A DNA stretch of 64,000 nt from Ursus arctos (taxonomy: Eukaryota; Chordata; Mammalia; Carnivora; Ursidae): positions 20,643,501 to 20,707,500 of the forward strand of contig NW_026622841.1 in assembly GCF_023065955.2 (NCBI RefSeq), written 5' to 3'. Below the pieces are notes generated by a model. That model had not been told where the DNA came from, did no database searches, and worked only from the letters and a program-made list of their open reading frames with translations. Both the position numbers and the translations under genes were made by a program. Positions 25,426-38,625 of the stretch are shown here, in pieces (position 1 is the first letter of the stretch; each line of letters begins with the position of its first letter).

Positions 25426-27343
25426 TACTGTTTTAAGCTTTATTTTCACAGTACAGTTATTAAACATTTCATTTGCTCATTAGGTACATAATGTATGACT
25501 GCCAGGTGCAAACTCCTGCTCGCATCTCTCTGCAGACGGTTCTCCCAAGTAAAGTGATTCTTGGTGAAAATGCTGGAATACGGCTGCAGCAAGCCTGGAG
25601 TGAACGGAGTCCCGCGGGTCAAATCAGAGGCCAGTGGGCAGCATGATTTTGATTTCAATATTAATTTTCCCATCCTTGCCCACTCTTTCCTATTTCCTAC
25701 CTCATTTTCCACTTCGTCACCCTTAAGAATACAGATAAAATGGGTAGTTTTGAAGAGGCTTGGGTTCACATCTCCACTTGGTCTCTGACCCGTTCTGACA
25801 AATGAAATGGCCTGTCTCGGTCTAGTTTCTGTGTGAACCATACTATCACTCTAACACATATTTACTATTAAATAACAACTCTGTACAGGCTCAGGATGTC
25901 TGGGGGGAAATGGAAGTATAGAGTTATACACACTTCTTACACACAAGCAGCTTTTGAGCTCTGGCAGAAATAAGAAACATGTACATGGGAAATGTGAAAT
26001 ACTCTCTACCTTTTCATGTTGACAATATATTGGACAAAAAGCAAGTAGCTGTGTGTACCTAGATACAACAGCCTCAGGCATTCCTCCTGAGTGATCGCAT
26101 TTGAAGTACTTAAGCTTTAGTATGAATCTTAAAGCATTTAGTCTACTATGTGTATTCTATTTTAAAGGTGAGGAACATACCTCAATGTCACTTCTGGGGA
26201 TGGAAGCTTTGTGTTCTTTTCCTAAACTTCCCATCTCTCTTCAAAAATAAGGGAAACACTGAGGATGTGTTGATGAGGTGACCAACTGGGTTGAAGACAT
26301 GAAGTCAATATTGTCCCAGATGGCTTTGAATCCATAAAAATCCTGTATACAGAGGAGGCGTTTATTTTCCATTTATAATGGGTAAGGGAGAGCCTTACGG
26401 AAGGAATTATAGGGAGCTAAGTTTGATAAAGAGTCATTCTACAATGTTTGTGTTGGGAAATAATGACTAAGAAGAGGATGGACAAGAAGCCCTCAAGGAC
26501 AAAAACATTGTCTAATGTGTCTTTTTGTCCTTAGGACCTACGTCAGTGCCTAATTGATACAGAGTAGAGCTGACATCATCCTTTGTAGCATTTGTTCCTG
26601 GAAACAAGACAACAATATGCAGAGGAGGCTGCCGAGACTCTGCACTCATAATTCTGCTTCTTTCTGCTGCTGCTCGATTTAGAGACCTTCTGGAATAAGA
26701 AAGGTTTCAGGAAAATCATCAATGATCTTGAGAAAGGAATTCACCAAAAGACTTCTAGGTCTCCCCTTTCTTTGGATGCTTTTTGGAGGTTCCCACATCA
26801 CGTATTAACAAAACAAAAACTACAAAATCAAAAGTAAACACCCGTGTTGTTTATTGGCCGGCACCCACAGCACAAGTTAATAGGTCAGCGACTTCCTATG
26901 TTCTTTGCATATAATGTCAAAGTCAAGAGGCCTCTCAGTTAATTTCATGGATATTCCAGATCACTTTTAGATAGTTTGTTATTAAAGGGACATTTGTGTC
27001 CTCCTCCCAAACGATTCTTTATTTTTTTTCTAACTCTTACTACTCTATTTGCAACAAGAAGCAACAGCTTTGAGCTCTTTATTTACATCAATTCATCCAT
27101 TGAGCTGTTTTGTGCTCATAGGAGGAAAATTGTCAATTCTATTTTTTACCGAAACTAGGCTTAAAAACCCTTCTTGTATTACCTCAGTTTTGCTGATATT
27201 CTAGTGATCAAACTTCAAAGGAACTATATTCTGAATTCATAAAGACAAGTGACACTGCATAGCGTTTCCATATCGTTTCATGAAAACCTCAGAAAATGCA
27301 GAAACAATGCAGAAATCCAACACTAGTCTCATCCAACTTTTAT

Positions 27344-27420
27344 ACTTACGTACCCCACGTAGAATATCACCATCCCCAAATTCCTCCACGCTAGCGTGCG
27401 ACAGATCGCGTTCAGGGCTA
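27344..27420. other. Small CpG-dense patch in intron
   Basis: Seven CpG within about 75 bp (tacgtaccccacgta, ccacgctagcgtgcgac, gatcgcgttc), surrounded by AT-rich sequence with few CpG. It includes two ACGTA motifs and the near-palindrome cacgctagcgtg. No gene or repeat is recognised. Confidence 0.45.
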
Positions 27421-27635
27421 TTTCACAGGATGTATAAATATAATGATTTTTACTTTCCAAAAATGAATTTATTTTGTCCATATTGGAAATATTTCCTTTT
27501 ATAAAGACAATTAGCCACAGAGGATTCTGTCTTTATAGTATAATCTTGATTATTCAGACCCAGATTTCTTAATATCCTGAGATACCTGGTTTTTAAAATC
27601 TGGTTTTGTTTTTTAATAGAAGTCATCAAATCTCT

Positions 27636-27692
27636 TTGTCTCTCTCTGTCTTTGTCTCTCTCCCTCTGTCTCTTTCTCACACACACACACAC
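27636..27692. repeat. Pyrimidine-rich run with (AC)n end
   Basis: tctctctgtctttgtctctc-type sequence passes into (AC)7 at 27679-27692. Confidence 0.85.
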
Positions 27693-28660
27693 GGATATTA
27701 AGACACTGTGGCCAGAAATATAACTTCCAGATTACATTCTGGGGTTAGTGCACTAGATATTAACCCAATCTCTTCTAACTTCTACAAGTTTACCTTTCAG
27801 ACTGACCAAAGCACAACATGAATAGTATTCATGGCACAAGAACATTTTAAAAACTCAGAGTAACTTACTTAGTCAATGAGGTGATCACATTAAGTCAATG
27901 ATCATAAAATCTAAAAATATTTTCAACTGTAAGTTAAACACCATCACCACTTCCACCCCAAAGAACATGTGTGCCATTGAGGAAAGTAATTTAAATAAGC
28001 ATTTCCATTTTCTCCATTGAGAAGCCAACTTCTTTTCTGTATTTTGCTGCCATACTTTTAAGGGCTGTCTACACTTGCACATTACCTATTTATTTATTCA
28101 CCATGGCTCTCTCAGACACCTGGCTTTTGACCTCACCAATCTATAGAAATGCCACATATAAAGGTCATAAATACTATCATAATTTTTCAGCCTAATTGGT
28201 GTCTGCCTTATAAATCTCTCTACAGGATTTATTAGTATTAAGTTTTCTCAGTTCTAAGATTCACAGCAATATTCCTGAAACCAGAATGCTTCTTACAATT
28301 GATTCTGTACAATTATTATAGTTTTTATTTTTTTCCCTTAAAATTATACAACTAAATCAATGAAATACTCCAAAGGCAAAAGCATCTTTATATACCTGCT
28401 GAGGTATTTAGGGGTAAAGTGAACTGATGTCTGCAATTTCCTTTGAAATGCATCAAAAATTAAGGTGGATGGATAAATGAATAAATATGAGGCAAAACTA
28501 TAATTATAAACATGTTAATTATAGAATGTAGGTGATGGGTATAGGGAAGTTCACTGTACAATTTTTCTGAGCATTTAATATTCTTATTATAAAATATTGG
28601 AAGGAAAAAATGATGGCAACTTTGAATCAAGGAACTATTGTGTTTAAAACTGCCTTTTCC

Positions 28661-30351
28661 ATGGATCGGTAGAATTAACATAGTTAAAATGTCCATGCTA
28701 CCCAGAGCAATCTACACTTTCAATGCTATCCCGATCAAAATACCGAGGACATTTTCCAAAGAACTGGAACAGAGAGTCCTTAAATTTGTATGGAACCAGA
28801 AAAGGCCCCGAATTTCCAAGGAACTGTTGAAAAGGAAAAACAACGCTGGGGGCATCACAATACCGGATTTCAGGCTGTACTACAAAGCTGTGATCACAAA
28901 GACATCCTGGTACTGGCACAAAAACAGACACATAGACCAATGGAACAGAATAGAGAACTCAGAAATGGACCCTCGGCTCTTTGGGCAACTAATATTTGAT
29001 AAAGCAGGAAAAAACATCCGGTGGGAAAAAGACAGTCTCTTCAATAAATGGTGCTGGGAAAATTGGACAGCTACATGCAAAAGAATGAAACTTGACCACT
29101 CTCTCACACCATCCACAAAAATAAACTCCAAATGGATGAAAGACCTCAATGTGAGACAGGAATCCATCAAAATTCTAGAGGAGAACATAGGCAGCAACCT
29201 CTACGACATCGGCCAAAGCAACCTTTTTCATGACACATCTCCAAAGGCAAGAGAAACAAAAGATAAAATGAACTTATGGGACTTCATCAAGGTAAAAAGC
29301 TTCTGCACAGCCAAGGAAACAATCAAAAAAAAAACTAAGAGGCAGCCCACAGAATGGGAGAATATATTTGCAAAGGACACTACAGATAAAGGACTGGTAT
29401 CCAAGATCTACAAAGAACTTCTCAAACTCAATACACAAGAAACAAATAAACAAATCAAAAAATGGGCAGAAGCTATGAACAGACACTTTTCCAATGAAGA
29501 CATACAAATGGCTAACAGACACATGAAAAAATGTTCAAAATCATCAGCCATCAGGGAAATTCAAATCAAAACCACACTGAGATATCACCTTATGCCAGTT
29601 AGAATGGCAAAAATTCACAAGGCAAGAAACAACAATTGTTGGAGAGAATGTTAAGAAAGGGGATCCCTCCTACATTGTTGGTGGGAATGCAAGTTAGTAC
29701 AGCCACTCTGGAAAACAGTGTGGAGGTCCCTTAAAAAGTTAAAAATTGACCTACCATATGATCCAGCCATTGCACTACTGGGTGTTTACCCCAAAGATAC
29801 AGATGTAGTGAAGAGAAGGGCTATATGCACCCCAATGTTCATAGCAGCATTTTCCACAATAGCTAAAGCGTGGAAGGAGCCGAGATGCCCTTCTACAGAT
29901 GAATGGATAAAGAAGCTGTGGTCCATATATACAATGGAATATTACTCAGCTATCAGAAAGAACGAATTCTCAACATTTGCTGCAACATGGATGGCACTGG
30001 AGGAGATAATGCTTAGTGAAATAAGTCAAGCAGAGAAAGAGAATTATCATATGATTTCTCTCATCTATGGAACATAAGAACTAGGAGTAGAACTAGGGGA
30101 AGAAAGGGATAAAGAAGGGGGGTAATCAGAAGGGGGAATGAAACATGAGAGACTATGGACTCTGAGAAACAAACTGAGGGCCTCAGAGGGGAGGGGGGTG
30201 GGGGATTGGGATAGACCGGTGATGGGTAGTAAGGAGGGCACGTATTGCATGGTGCACTGGGTGTTATACACAACTAATGAAGCATCGAACTTTACATCGG
30301 AATCCGGGGAGGTACTGTATGGTGACTAACACAATATAATAAAGAATCATT

Positions 30352-30382
<31 letters not shown>

Positions 30383-30384
30383 CC
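28661..30384 (+). mobile_element. Young 5'-truncated L1 LINE with target duplication and (AAAAC)n tail
   Basis: It begins inside ORF2 and runs through the ORF2 stop (30075-30077), the 3'UTR and a tail of aaaac units. A perfect 13-bp target duplication aactgccttttcc flanks it (28648-28660, 30385-30397), and the upstream TTT/AAAA fits an L1 endonuclease site. The ORF2 C-terminal part is open in one frame for 472 codons except one TAA at 29652-29654. That stop separates [20 protein letters not shown] through the NCWREC end from the Cys-rich tail ([19 protein letters not shown]). The first 500 amino acids or more of ORF2, holding the endonuclease and RT core, are absent, so it cannot move itself. 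It lies antisense to DCC. Confidence 0.97.
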
Positions 30385-32045
30385 AACTGCCTTTTCCTTG
30401 AAATGCTCTCCCTTCTTGGCTTCTGAAAAATTATGCTATCATTGTTCTCCTATCTCTAGTACCTCTTTCTTTACTCCCTCATAAAAGGTAGATTACCTTA
30501 AATTTAATTTTTCAAATTTACTTCTTTTCCTTCAAATTCGTTCTCTGGGAGTTGTCATCTATCTACCATGTGCTAAAGCTTTCACCTCTTTGAAAATGAT
30601 TCTCTAATCCACTCATTTGTGACTCTCTGTTGAATTCGTTCCATTTCCCCACATCCTCTGTCTAGTTCCACTGAGATGTCCCCTCCCTCTTCGGGTTCAA
30701 CAAACTCTACTCTCTCCGACTGTCCTTTCCTCTCACGGAATACCTTCTCAGCTCACTTCCCTCTTTCTGTTTGTTTATAACTATGTTCCTCAAGACGCAG
30801 GATTCAAACAACTGAGTCACCTTGGACCTCACTTTCTCTCCCATTCTTCATAGCCAATTATTCACTCAATTGCCTGTTTCTTCTTTCGGAAGGTAAGTCC
30901 TGCAGCTGTCTCTGCCATCAGTTCTCACTTCCATCAATCTACATTACACACTTTCCGTCTTCATCTCAGTTTGAGATTTGATTCTCCTAAATCACTAACC
31001 TGCCTTTCCCCAGCTTATTATCTTGTGATTACTCTGGGAATCATTCTCTCTAGCAAAAGAGCATTACCTGCAGACTCTGAAAACATGTACTTTCCCATCC
31101 CTGGCATTTTCCTCACTCTGGTCCTTCCTGGTACACTTTTGTGATTCTCCAGCAATCAAGGAAAGATGTTTGCCATCATGAAGAACTGGCCGTACATCCT
31201 GTCCCTGCACTTTCGTAACTGTGACCTTGCAGATGTTATTCAATTCTCCTATACTCTGGGTCCATTGCATATAAAATGACATGGTCTACTTTGCAGAGAT
31301 GGTGTGGGATTACAGATGAGACTTGTGCCGAATGGCATTCTTCATAGTCCTTAGTTTATAGCTATCAAGGATTGCCAACTGAAAACTTTTTTTATTATAA
31401 AATGATTTGTATTTTACCCCGAGCTATCCAGAAATACAATTCCCTGAGAACAGTCTATTCCCCAAAGACACTAGTTAATTGAGATTTTATTCTTTATTTG
31501 CAGTGGAACAAAATGTCAATGAAAAATTCTGACTAATCCTTGTCATGCTGGGCCAGAAATATCTCTTTGAGTCCATATATGGGAAATTATTTATAAGGGA
31601 AATATGTTGTTATGCAATGTTCCATAACTTTTCAATATTTGACATGTTCTGCAGCATGAAGTTTCTGAATATTTCATATCTATAAGATGATTGGAAGCTA
31701 GTTCTGAAAAATAGGCTATTGGATATCTTTTAATGGGTTAAGAAATAAGCCCATAGTATCTCTGGGTTTTTGACATTTCTATAGATATTTATTTTAGTCT
31801 TCTAACGAGAAATAAAACTTTCTCTGGTTAGATGTGTTGGGCCAATTCAAGTATGAAAAATATGTAATCAATACATATTTGGAAAGGAAAATGAAAAAAA
31901 TGACAAAATAAAAGCTAATGCAAATGTAAATAATACATGGAGAAAACAGAAATAAACAAAGTCCATTTTTTTCCCATTTCCTCCTGTGAATGTATCTGGA
32001 GTTTTATGTCATGGAGTAGTGTTAGACTATCTCTGGAAAAAATAA

Positions 32046-32077
<32 letters not shown>

Positions 32078-32110
32078 ATATAAATATAAATATATATATA
32101 TCATATATAT
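32046..32110. repeat. Compound (CT)n(TA)n microsatellite
   Basis: About eight CT units pass into interrupted TA/TAAA repeats. Confidence 0.92.
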
Positions 32111-32221
32111 TTACATGTTAAGGGAGATGCTAAAATGTAAGTGGAGTGTTTATTACTTGTGACATTACTAATTACATAAACATTGGCCCTTTATGTATAT
32201 GTATTATTACATAGTTCTTCA

Positions 32222-32420
32222 GAAAAGCAGGCTTTGGTTTCAGAAAGTCCTAGGTTCAAATCTCGGCCCTGACAATTTGATAAAATGTAACACTGAATTA
32301 ATTATTTTATCTTCTCTGATCCCAAGGTTCCTCATGAATCACTGCTTTCCTCTTTGTATTTCTGTGAACATTATATAAGATAGCAAATTCACAGTTAAGC
32401 GCTTGCTAATGACAATTGTC
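32222..32420 (+). repeat. MIR SINE fragment
   Basis: 'gcaggctttggtttcagaaa', 'tcctaggttcaaatctcggc' and 'gttaagcgcttgctaatgac' match MIR box-B-like and 3' sequence; the middle is diverged. Confidence 0.65.
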
Positions 32421-32649
32421 AATAATGAAGTTTGCAAACAGACCACCATAGTTAGAATCAGTTCATTTTTTTCTTGAGTATCTACTGGGACCCAGCACAT
32501 ATTAGGCCTGATTGTCATATTAAAGAATATTGAAAATTGGTGTCTATTACAATATTAAATCTTGGTTTGGGATGATAAGTCATGTAAGTGTAAAACATTT
32601 CATTAGAATCATAATACATGTAGAACAAATAAAGAGATAAAATCTAAGA

Positions 32650-32830
32650 ATACATGCAGGAACTAACTAAGAAGGGACTGACTGTGCGGCAGCTAGAAGA
32701 CAGTGAGTGCATTGGAGCTGGAGGAGGACAGAGGGACGGAGCCGGAGCGGCAGACGTGGACCCCGACTGTCACAGGTTTCAGGAACAGGACCCTGCACCA
32801 TCCATCCAACCCAAGAGTTCAAGGAGAAAG
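32650..32830 (+). other. CpG-containing exon-like patch, antisense to DCC
   Basis: A GC-rich block containing 'gacggagccggagcggcaga' with about six CpG ends at a strong donor-like AAAG/GTAAAT (32830/32831) on the plus strand. The plus frame from 32654 is open through it. No family is recognised. It could be an unannotated antisense exon, a promoter fragment, or chance. Confidence 0.35.
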
Positions 32831-34138
32831 GTAAATATGTGCAGAATTTCTCAAACATTAAAAACATCAAGAAATCTAGGAAAAAAGTCCTTAAGCATTT
32901 TTCTCATGGTACTTTCCAATATTTTATTATTGTTCCTCTCTCTGATCTGTAATTTCTCAAATTCAAATACTCAGGTACCGGCAGGTGTTTGTTTAGGACC
33001 TGTTACCATTTACACTAAGAAGCTGTGATATGGGGGGCGGTGTAGAACAACTAAACAAACTTTTAATGCAAAAGAGAGAAAAAGAAAGAGGTCAGTGGGG
33101 AGATGGAGCGAAGGGGAAAGAGCGGGCACAGAGGGAGGGAGGAAGACTTTCATTGCTCAAACATTTGTTAGACAAGCAGGTTCTTTTTCTTTAAAAACTC
33201 CCCTCTCTTCCACCAGCTCTTTACTATAACAAAGCCTCCTCAAACATATATTTACTCCTTAGAATGATTTATTGCCCAATAAATGATTTATGATGGTATT
33301 TTTCAGGATATCATATAGTACAACCTAACGTCTTCACTATTCAAATAAGCATTTCTTTTATTACCAGCCATTCTCTGTGATTTATATTACAACTGTGTAT
33401 AGGTTCACTTACGGACCATCAGCAAATATTTTTAAAAATATTTTTTATATATTTCATATGCTCGTCATCCTGGTATGGCGCTGGCTGAATCTGACATTTT
33501 CACTGTACAATGAGTCACGGTTGAGGAAATGTGTGTGTAATCATTCAGTGTCTGCTGAAGCACTTTCCATCGCACACCAGAACATGGGATGCCACGGACA
33601 GGTTATGATGACCTCCTTAAATGACAACAAATCTCAGTTTCCCACAGAACCTCCTTTTTCTGGAGAAAATTTATCACAGACGGTTATGAATCTTATCTAT
33701 TAGTCTTCATTTAAAAAACAACCAAAAGAGACAGTTTCAGAAGTGGGATCTCTTTTAAGGCATTAAAATATTAACTTAATTCCTTCATCAGCCATTGACA
33801 AATATACCCGAAGGCCCCAGGTGTTTGCACAAGAAAATGAATGACTTAATTTTGCAGAATTTCATTTGAGCAGGGCCAATGTGTTCAGCTCTTGGCCTTA
33901 GAGTCTAGGAAGTTACTTCACTAAAGGCTTTTGGATTGGTCTAAAAAAACAAAAACAAATGAAGCAAAAAAAAAACCCAAAACACTTTGTTGTTTACATT
34001 GCACAACTGAGACTAAATGCAGGATGATGACAAAGTGGCAGGTTAAGTGGTCCTTAACTTGTTATAGATTATGAACAGTTTGAGACTCTAACAAAAGCTG
34101 TAAATGCACTCACTGGGAAAAATGTGCATGTGCTCGCT

Positions 34139-34144
<6 letters not shown>

Positions 34145-34185
<41 letters not shown>
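34145..34185. repeat. (AC)n microsatellite
   Basis: About 20 uninterrupted AC units; likely polymorphic. Confidence 0.97.
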
Positions 34186-34188
<3 letters not shown>

Positions 34189-34259
34189 AATGCAATTTCA
34201 AGTGAGTTACAAAACCCTTGAGTTCTTCCATGAACTGCAGGTGAAGGGCACGTGGTATG

Positions 34260-34435
34260 TTCTAGAACCTCGCTACTCAAACTGTGACCTACAAAGTGGC
34301 AGCGTTAGCATCTTCTGGAAGCCTCTTAGAAATGCGGACTCTCAGGCTCTCCTTCAGAGCCCCTGAATCAGAACCTGCATTTTAATAAGATCTGCAAGTG
34401 ATTCCCAGTCGTATAAAATTTAAGAAGTACATCTT
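34260..34435 (+). repeat. MER5A-like hAT-Charlie DNA transposon remnant
   Basis: 'tactcaaactgtgacctaca', 'tagaaatgcggactctcagg', 'ctgaatcagaacctgcattt' and 'aagatctgcaagtgattccc' follow the non-autonomous MER5A consensus in order. This is an ancient mammalian element without coding capacity. Confidence 0.7.
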
Positions 34436-36043
34436 TGGATAGTCATGTTCATGGAGAGTTTAGAATTAAAGACTTACATGTCAAATCACATTTGGAAATG
34501 AATCATACTATATGTAATATTCCTAATAAAATAAAATATATTATTCATAAATGAGAAGACAAAAGTGACAGTAACGTTTTACATATAGTCAATGAGAAAT
34601 AACTTTTTTCCCACTTTTGATAGTTCAATTCTTGCTCCTCACTTCGTATTCTTCCTTGCCCTGCTATTCCCTTTGCAGAGAGTTAATGCAGGGAATAGCT
34701 AAGTCAGATATTAGAGCTGGGGTCTGGGAAATTCCATAGGCTTTAGTCACGTTAAGCCGGTTGGTCCTGAGAAGCAAATCAGGAAATGCAGGGTTTCTGA
34801 GAGAGAAAGTCGGGCAAGTGACCACCAGATCTATACAGCGTTTGGACATAAATCCTTCCTGGGTTTGAGGAATGGGCTTTCATACCAATTGGTGGAAATG
34901 GATTAAGAAACTGGAGGGGGGATGCTATTTAATGCAGTTTGGTCATTTAAAGGGGCTGATGGGAGCTTCTTGGCCGTGGGACATATTTACAATTTGAAAA
35001 CAAGACCTGTCCCACTGGAGGAGGCCATGGTTCTCTCTAGACTCAGGAAACAACATTCAGACAGCCCTGAGCAGACACTCTGCTCTCGTCTGTTCGCCAT
35101 TCCGTCCCTGTGCGAGGGCTGGCCTCTCCCTGGTGCATACACTGGTGGTGAAATACAACATTCTCGAGTTAGATCTTGTTTCACCAGCCCCTAAACCATT
35201 AAAATTTACTTTTAAGCCCCCTTCCACATGATCCTACAGCTCCTGAATATAAGTGCTGCAGACTTCATCAGGCCCAATTTATAAGGCAATGTGCTTTCCA
35301 GCTTATATCAAGTCAGAAGCTCTTGGATGCAGTCCTAATATTTTTAACTAGCATAATTCATGTTTACATGAACAAACCCTTTCCAGACTAGATTTTATTT
35401 TCACCATTTATAGTTGTGAGACATGGAAGCATAAAGAGGTGAAATGACTTATTTGACACTAGCCCACCCAATAAGCAAGGAAGCTGGGTCCTGGAGTTTT
35501 CTTATTTTCTTCCTGTAAATGCTCTTTTAGTCCTACTTGACTCCTGCCAGAGAAGAGCCCGGGAAGATTGGCGCATACTCCTTATCACACGGCACCACCG
35601 TCCTGCCTTAGTCCTGCACTGGGGTAGGCATGACTGCAGAGCATGGGCACAAAGCAGCCTATGTCTATGAACTAACTGAGAGTAGCTGAAAAGAGAACAA
35701 ACAAATATCTATAATTTTACATGCAACACTGACTGAAACTCATATTTAAATTAGCAAACTCAACCTTGAAAGGCAGACTAGGCCAACCCTAGTTGGAAAT
35801 ATACTGTTTCTATTAAAAATTACGGCTCAGCTGACCACAGAAGTACAAAGATAATAAACAACCGGGTAAAAGGATGGGATATGTGAAAGAAAGATGTTTA
35901 AGGAGGGCTCTTTGGAGTAGATGTGAAAAGAGTGTTGTTATGAATATCATTATTCCCAATTCCTATAAGCCTCTACCTGCAACTATGTCATAATATGTCT
36001 CTCAGTTTGAAACCAATAGGGCTTACTTATCATTGTTTTTCAC

Positions 36044-36232
36044 CAAAAAAAGAAGAAGGAGAATGAGAGAGAGAAGAAAGAGTAGGAGGAGTAACGGAAG
36101 AAGCAGGAGGAGGAAAAGAAGGAGGAGGAAGGGGAGGAGGAGGAGAAGAAGAACAAGGAGGAAAGGAGGAAAAGGAAGAGAAGAAGGTGAGAGAAGAGAA
36201 GGTGAGGAAGGAGAAGAAACAGCAGCAGCTTG
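36044..36232. repeat. Long purine (GA-rich) tract
   Basis: Nearly 190 bases of A/G on the forward strand in aag/agg/gga units with few interruptions. The Arg/Lys/Glu-rich open frames through it are composition artefacts. Such tracts can adopt triplex (H-DNA) structures. Confidence 0.95.
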
Positions 36233-37322
36233 CTAGAATCCCTTTACCACAAAAGATAAAGGCATTCTTTCCTGAGAGTTGTGACATTCTGGTAAATAAA
36301 GAGACTCTGGCAATAAGAAAATCAACCCTAGCTATGAAATACGCAGGATGCTTAACAGGGCACTTGGATTCTCCATTAAGTCCCTGCCAGTAAGATAACA
36401 TAAACATTCAGAAGGAGTCTCAGAGCTCTAAATGGTTTTAACAATGGTTTTCTTACTTTATTTTAATATCACAGAGATATTTTGTTTTCATTGTGTTAGA
36501 TTTTTCACAACACATTTTCAATAGTCCATTAACACAGAGGTTTATGTGAACACTTTTTATTTGTTTCAAAATTTCCCCTTGCTCCCAAAGCAACTGAAAC
36601 CTGGTACTAATTGATGAACTATAAGGAACTCTATCATCTACTTAGAATACTGACAACGCACACTATGCAGTTCAGAATCCACTTGAGTGAGACCTCTTCT
36701 CTTACTCGTAACTTTTTCACAAAGCAAAGAAAAAAATACAGAGAGAATATCCACCCTCGTTTCTTCAGTAATTAAGATTTAAATTAAGACTCCTAGAATT
36801 TTGTATGTTTCATTCCTCTTTAAAGATGAAAGACTACCAAATTTCACAGATGAAAATAAGTAGGATTTGGGGGAGCAAATTTAATTCCAAAATTGGCTTA
36901 ATGGAAAGACTCAGGACTCTATTTCCACTAAGCTGCGCTCCCTCTTCTTATGAACAAAGCGGATGCCATTCTCCATTGTAGTATGGATGTTAAATTAGTG
37001 AATAGACTTTCCAGGGGTGATGGCTTCATTATCATTTTTTCCATTCAATGCAATTTAATTCAGCTTTGGAATAAGATGTTATTCATAGTTCAGAACATAA
37101 TATATTAGGATCAAATGGTTGTGACTTTGAAAATTTTTTTCGGCTTATCAAATCCTTTTGCCAACTCTCAAGTTGCTTAGCTCCACCTGTCGTCATCATT
37201 CGACTTGAAATTGAAGCCCTGAATTCAATTTCTGGCTCTTACCTTTATTATTCTATTCTGATCAGCTCCACAAATATTTATTGAGTGCCCACTGTGGCTT
37301 ATATAAAGGTCCCAAGGATAAT

Positions 37323-37465
37323 GACACGTGATCCTAGAGAAGTTGCAAGTTATTCAACCTCTCTGAATGTCTCCCTCTGCATCAATAATGGTGATTATGG
37401 TTACTTCTCTGCTAGGCATGAATTCACTTGGAAATGTCCTTTATAAACTGTAAAAGGTGGCAAAA
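37323..37465 (+). repeat. MIR SINE fragment
   Basis: 'gttattcaacctctctgaat', 'tgcatcaataatggtgatta' and 'ggttacttctctgctaggca' resemble the 3' half of MIR. Confidence 0.6.
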
Positions 37466-38544
37466 TCTAAAGCCTTAACCTTATTAATTTTACACAAGCT
37501 TATTTAAAAAAAAAAGACACTTCGATCCTCAAGATATTTCATAAAAAACAAAATTTATATAGCAGAAGCTAAGCATGTGACCTATGACATTCTTAGGAAA
37601 TGTGAAAGGAATGTTTGCTGCTTTGAAAACAACCTATTGCTCACCCTTTTCCTTGTCATTCTCTGGCACTCAGGCGGCCACCCACTCCCCAGTAAAATCC
37701 AAGGACGTTCTTAAATCGTGTTTCAAATTATGTAGTCTACTTAGTAACAAAGTTCTGAAAACAGATATTTTTCATTTTCTCTTATGATTATGTAGGTGGC
37801 AACTCAGTACTTTAATCCCAGAGTTTAACTGTATTAAGTTGATAATTAACCTCAATTTCATATATTGACATAACCGTTTCTGGTGCAATATTTTCTATTT
37901 TTTTTAATCGAGCGGAAGTTTGGTTGAAAGGACTCAGATTTTGACTCATCTGTCCTCCCTCTTCCCAACAGATTTTTGCAATTCTAAAGAAATACCAGCT
38001 GTTTGTTTTTCATGCTCATTGTCCCTGACATTCTCTAACCCACAATCTGAATAATATTCTCATGCGCCTTAACTTTTATTTTCATTTTACACTTCCTTCT
38101 ATTCTTCTTTATTTTTATTATTGGGCTCCAAAGCCCTGGCTACCTGTGGTGTGTGGTACTGAAAGCAACAGATGTCAGCTTCCTGGCTCCCTACCATCCT
38201 GCAGAGGGACATTGACAGATTGGACAAGTGAGTTTAAGGGGACAGGAGCTAGTTCTCAGTCCCTCGCTACTCACTACTCTTGCTAGAACTTCTTTCCTCC
38301 ATCTAGCCTACATGAAGGAATAAAACATTTACTCGAATGCTAAGCTAGATAACTCAAACTACCTTCTATGAAACAATTCTTTCCAAAGGATATTTAATAA
38401 CTAGGAACATCCTAGAAGCCCTCTTACAGCGGGGAAAAAGGTTAATCTGAGAATACCTAGTCACACCACAAAAAAGTTAAATAAAATCCTTTGTTTCTCT
38501 TCAATGTTCTATTTCTCTGAATTCTTACACTTGGCCATTAGCTC

Positions 38545-38625
38545 AAGTGTTGACCTTGGGCAAGCTGTTTAGTCTTTTAGGCTTTGGTTTTGTTATTTAT
38601 AAATGACACATCAGTCACGTGACTT
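38545..38625 (+). repeat. Short MIR SINE fragment
   Basis: 'gttgaccttgggcaagctgt', then 'aggctttggttttgttattt' and 'ataaatgacac', resembles the MIR core. Confidence 0.6.

Noticed and set aside
28638..29654. 338-codon frame as a host gene
   Set aside because: It is the L1 ORF2 C-terminal part; its first eight codons come from flanking DNA.
34145..34185. Regular short repeats considered as a CRISPR array
   Set aside because: Plain dinucleotide microsatellite in a mammalian intron, without spacers.
36033..36236. Arg/Lys-rich 67-codon frame resembling an RS-type protein
   Set aside because: Direct product of the GA-rich simple repeat.
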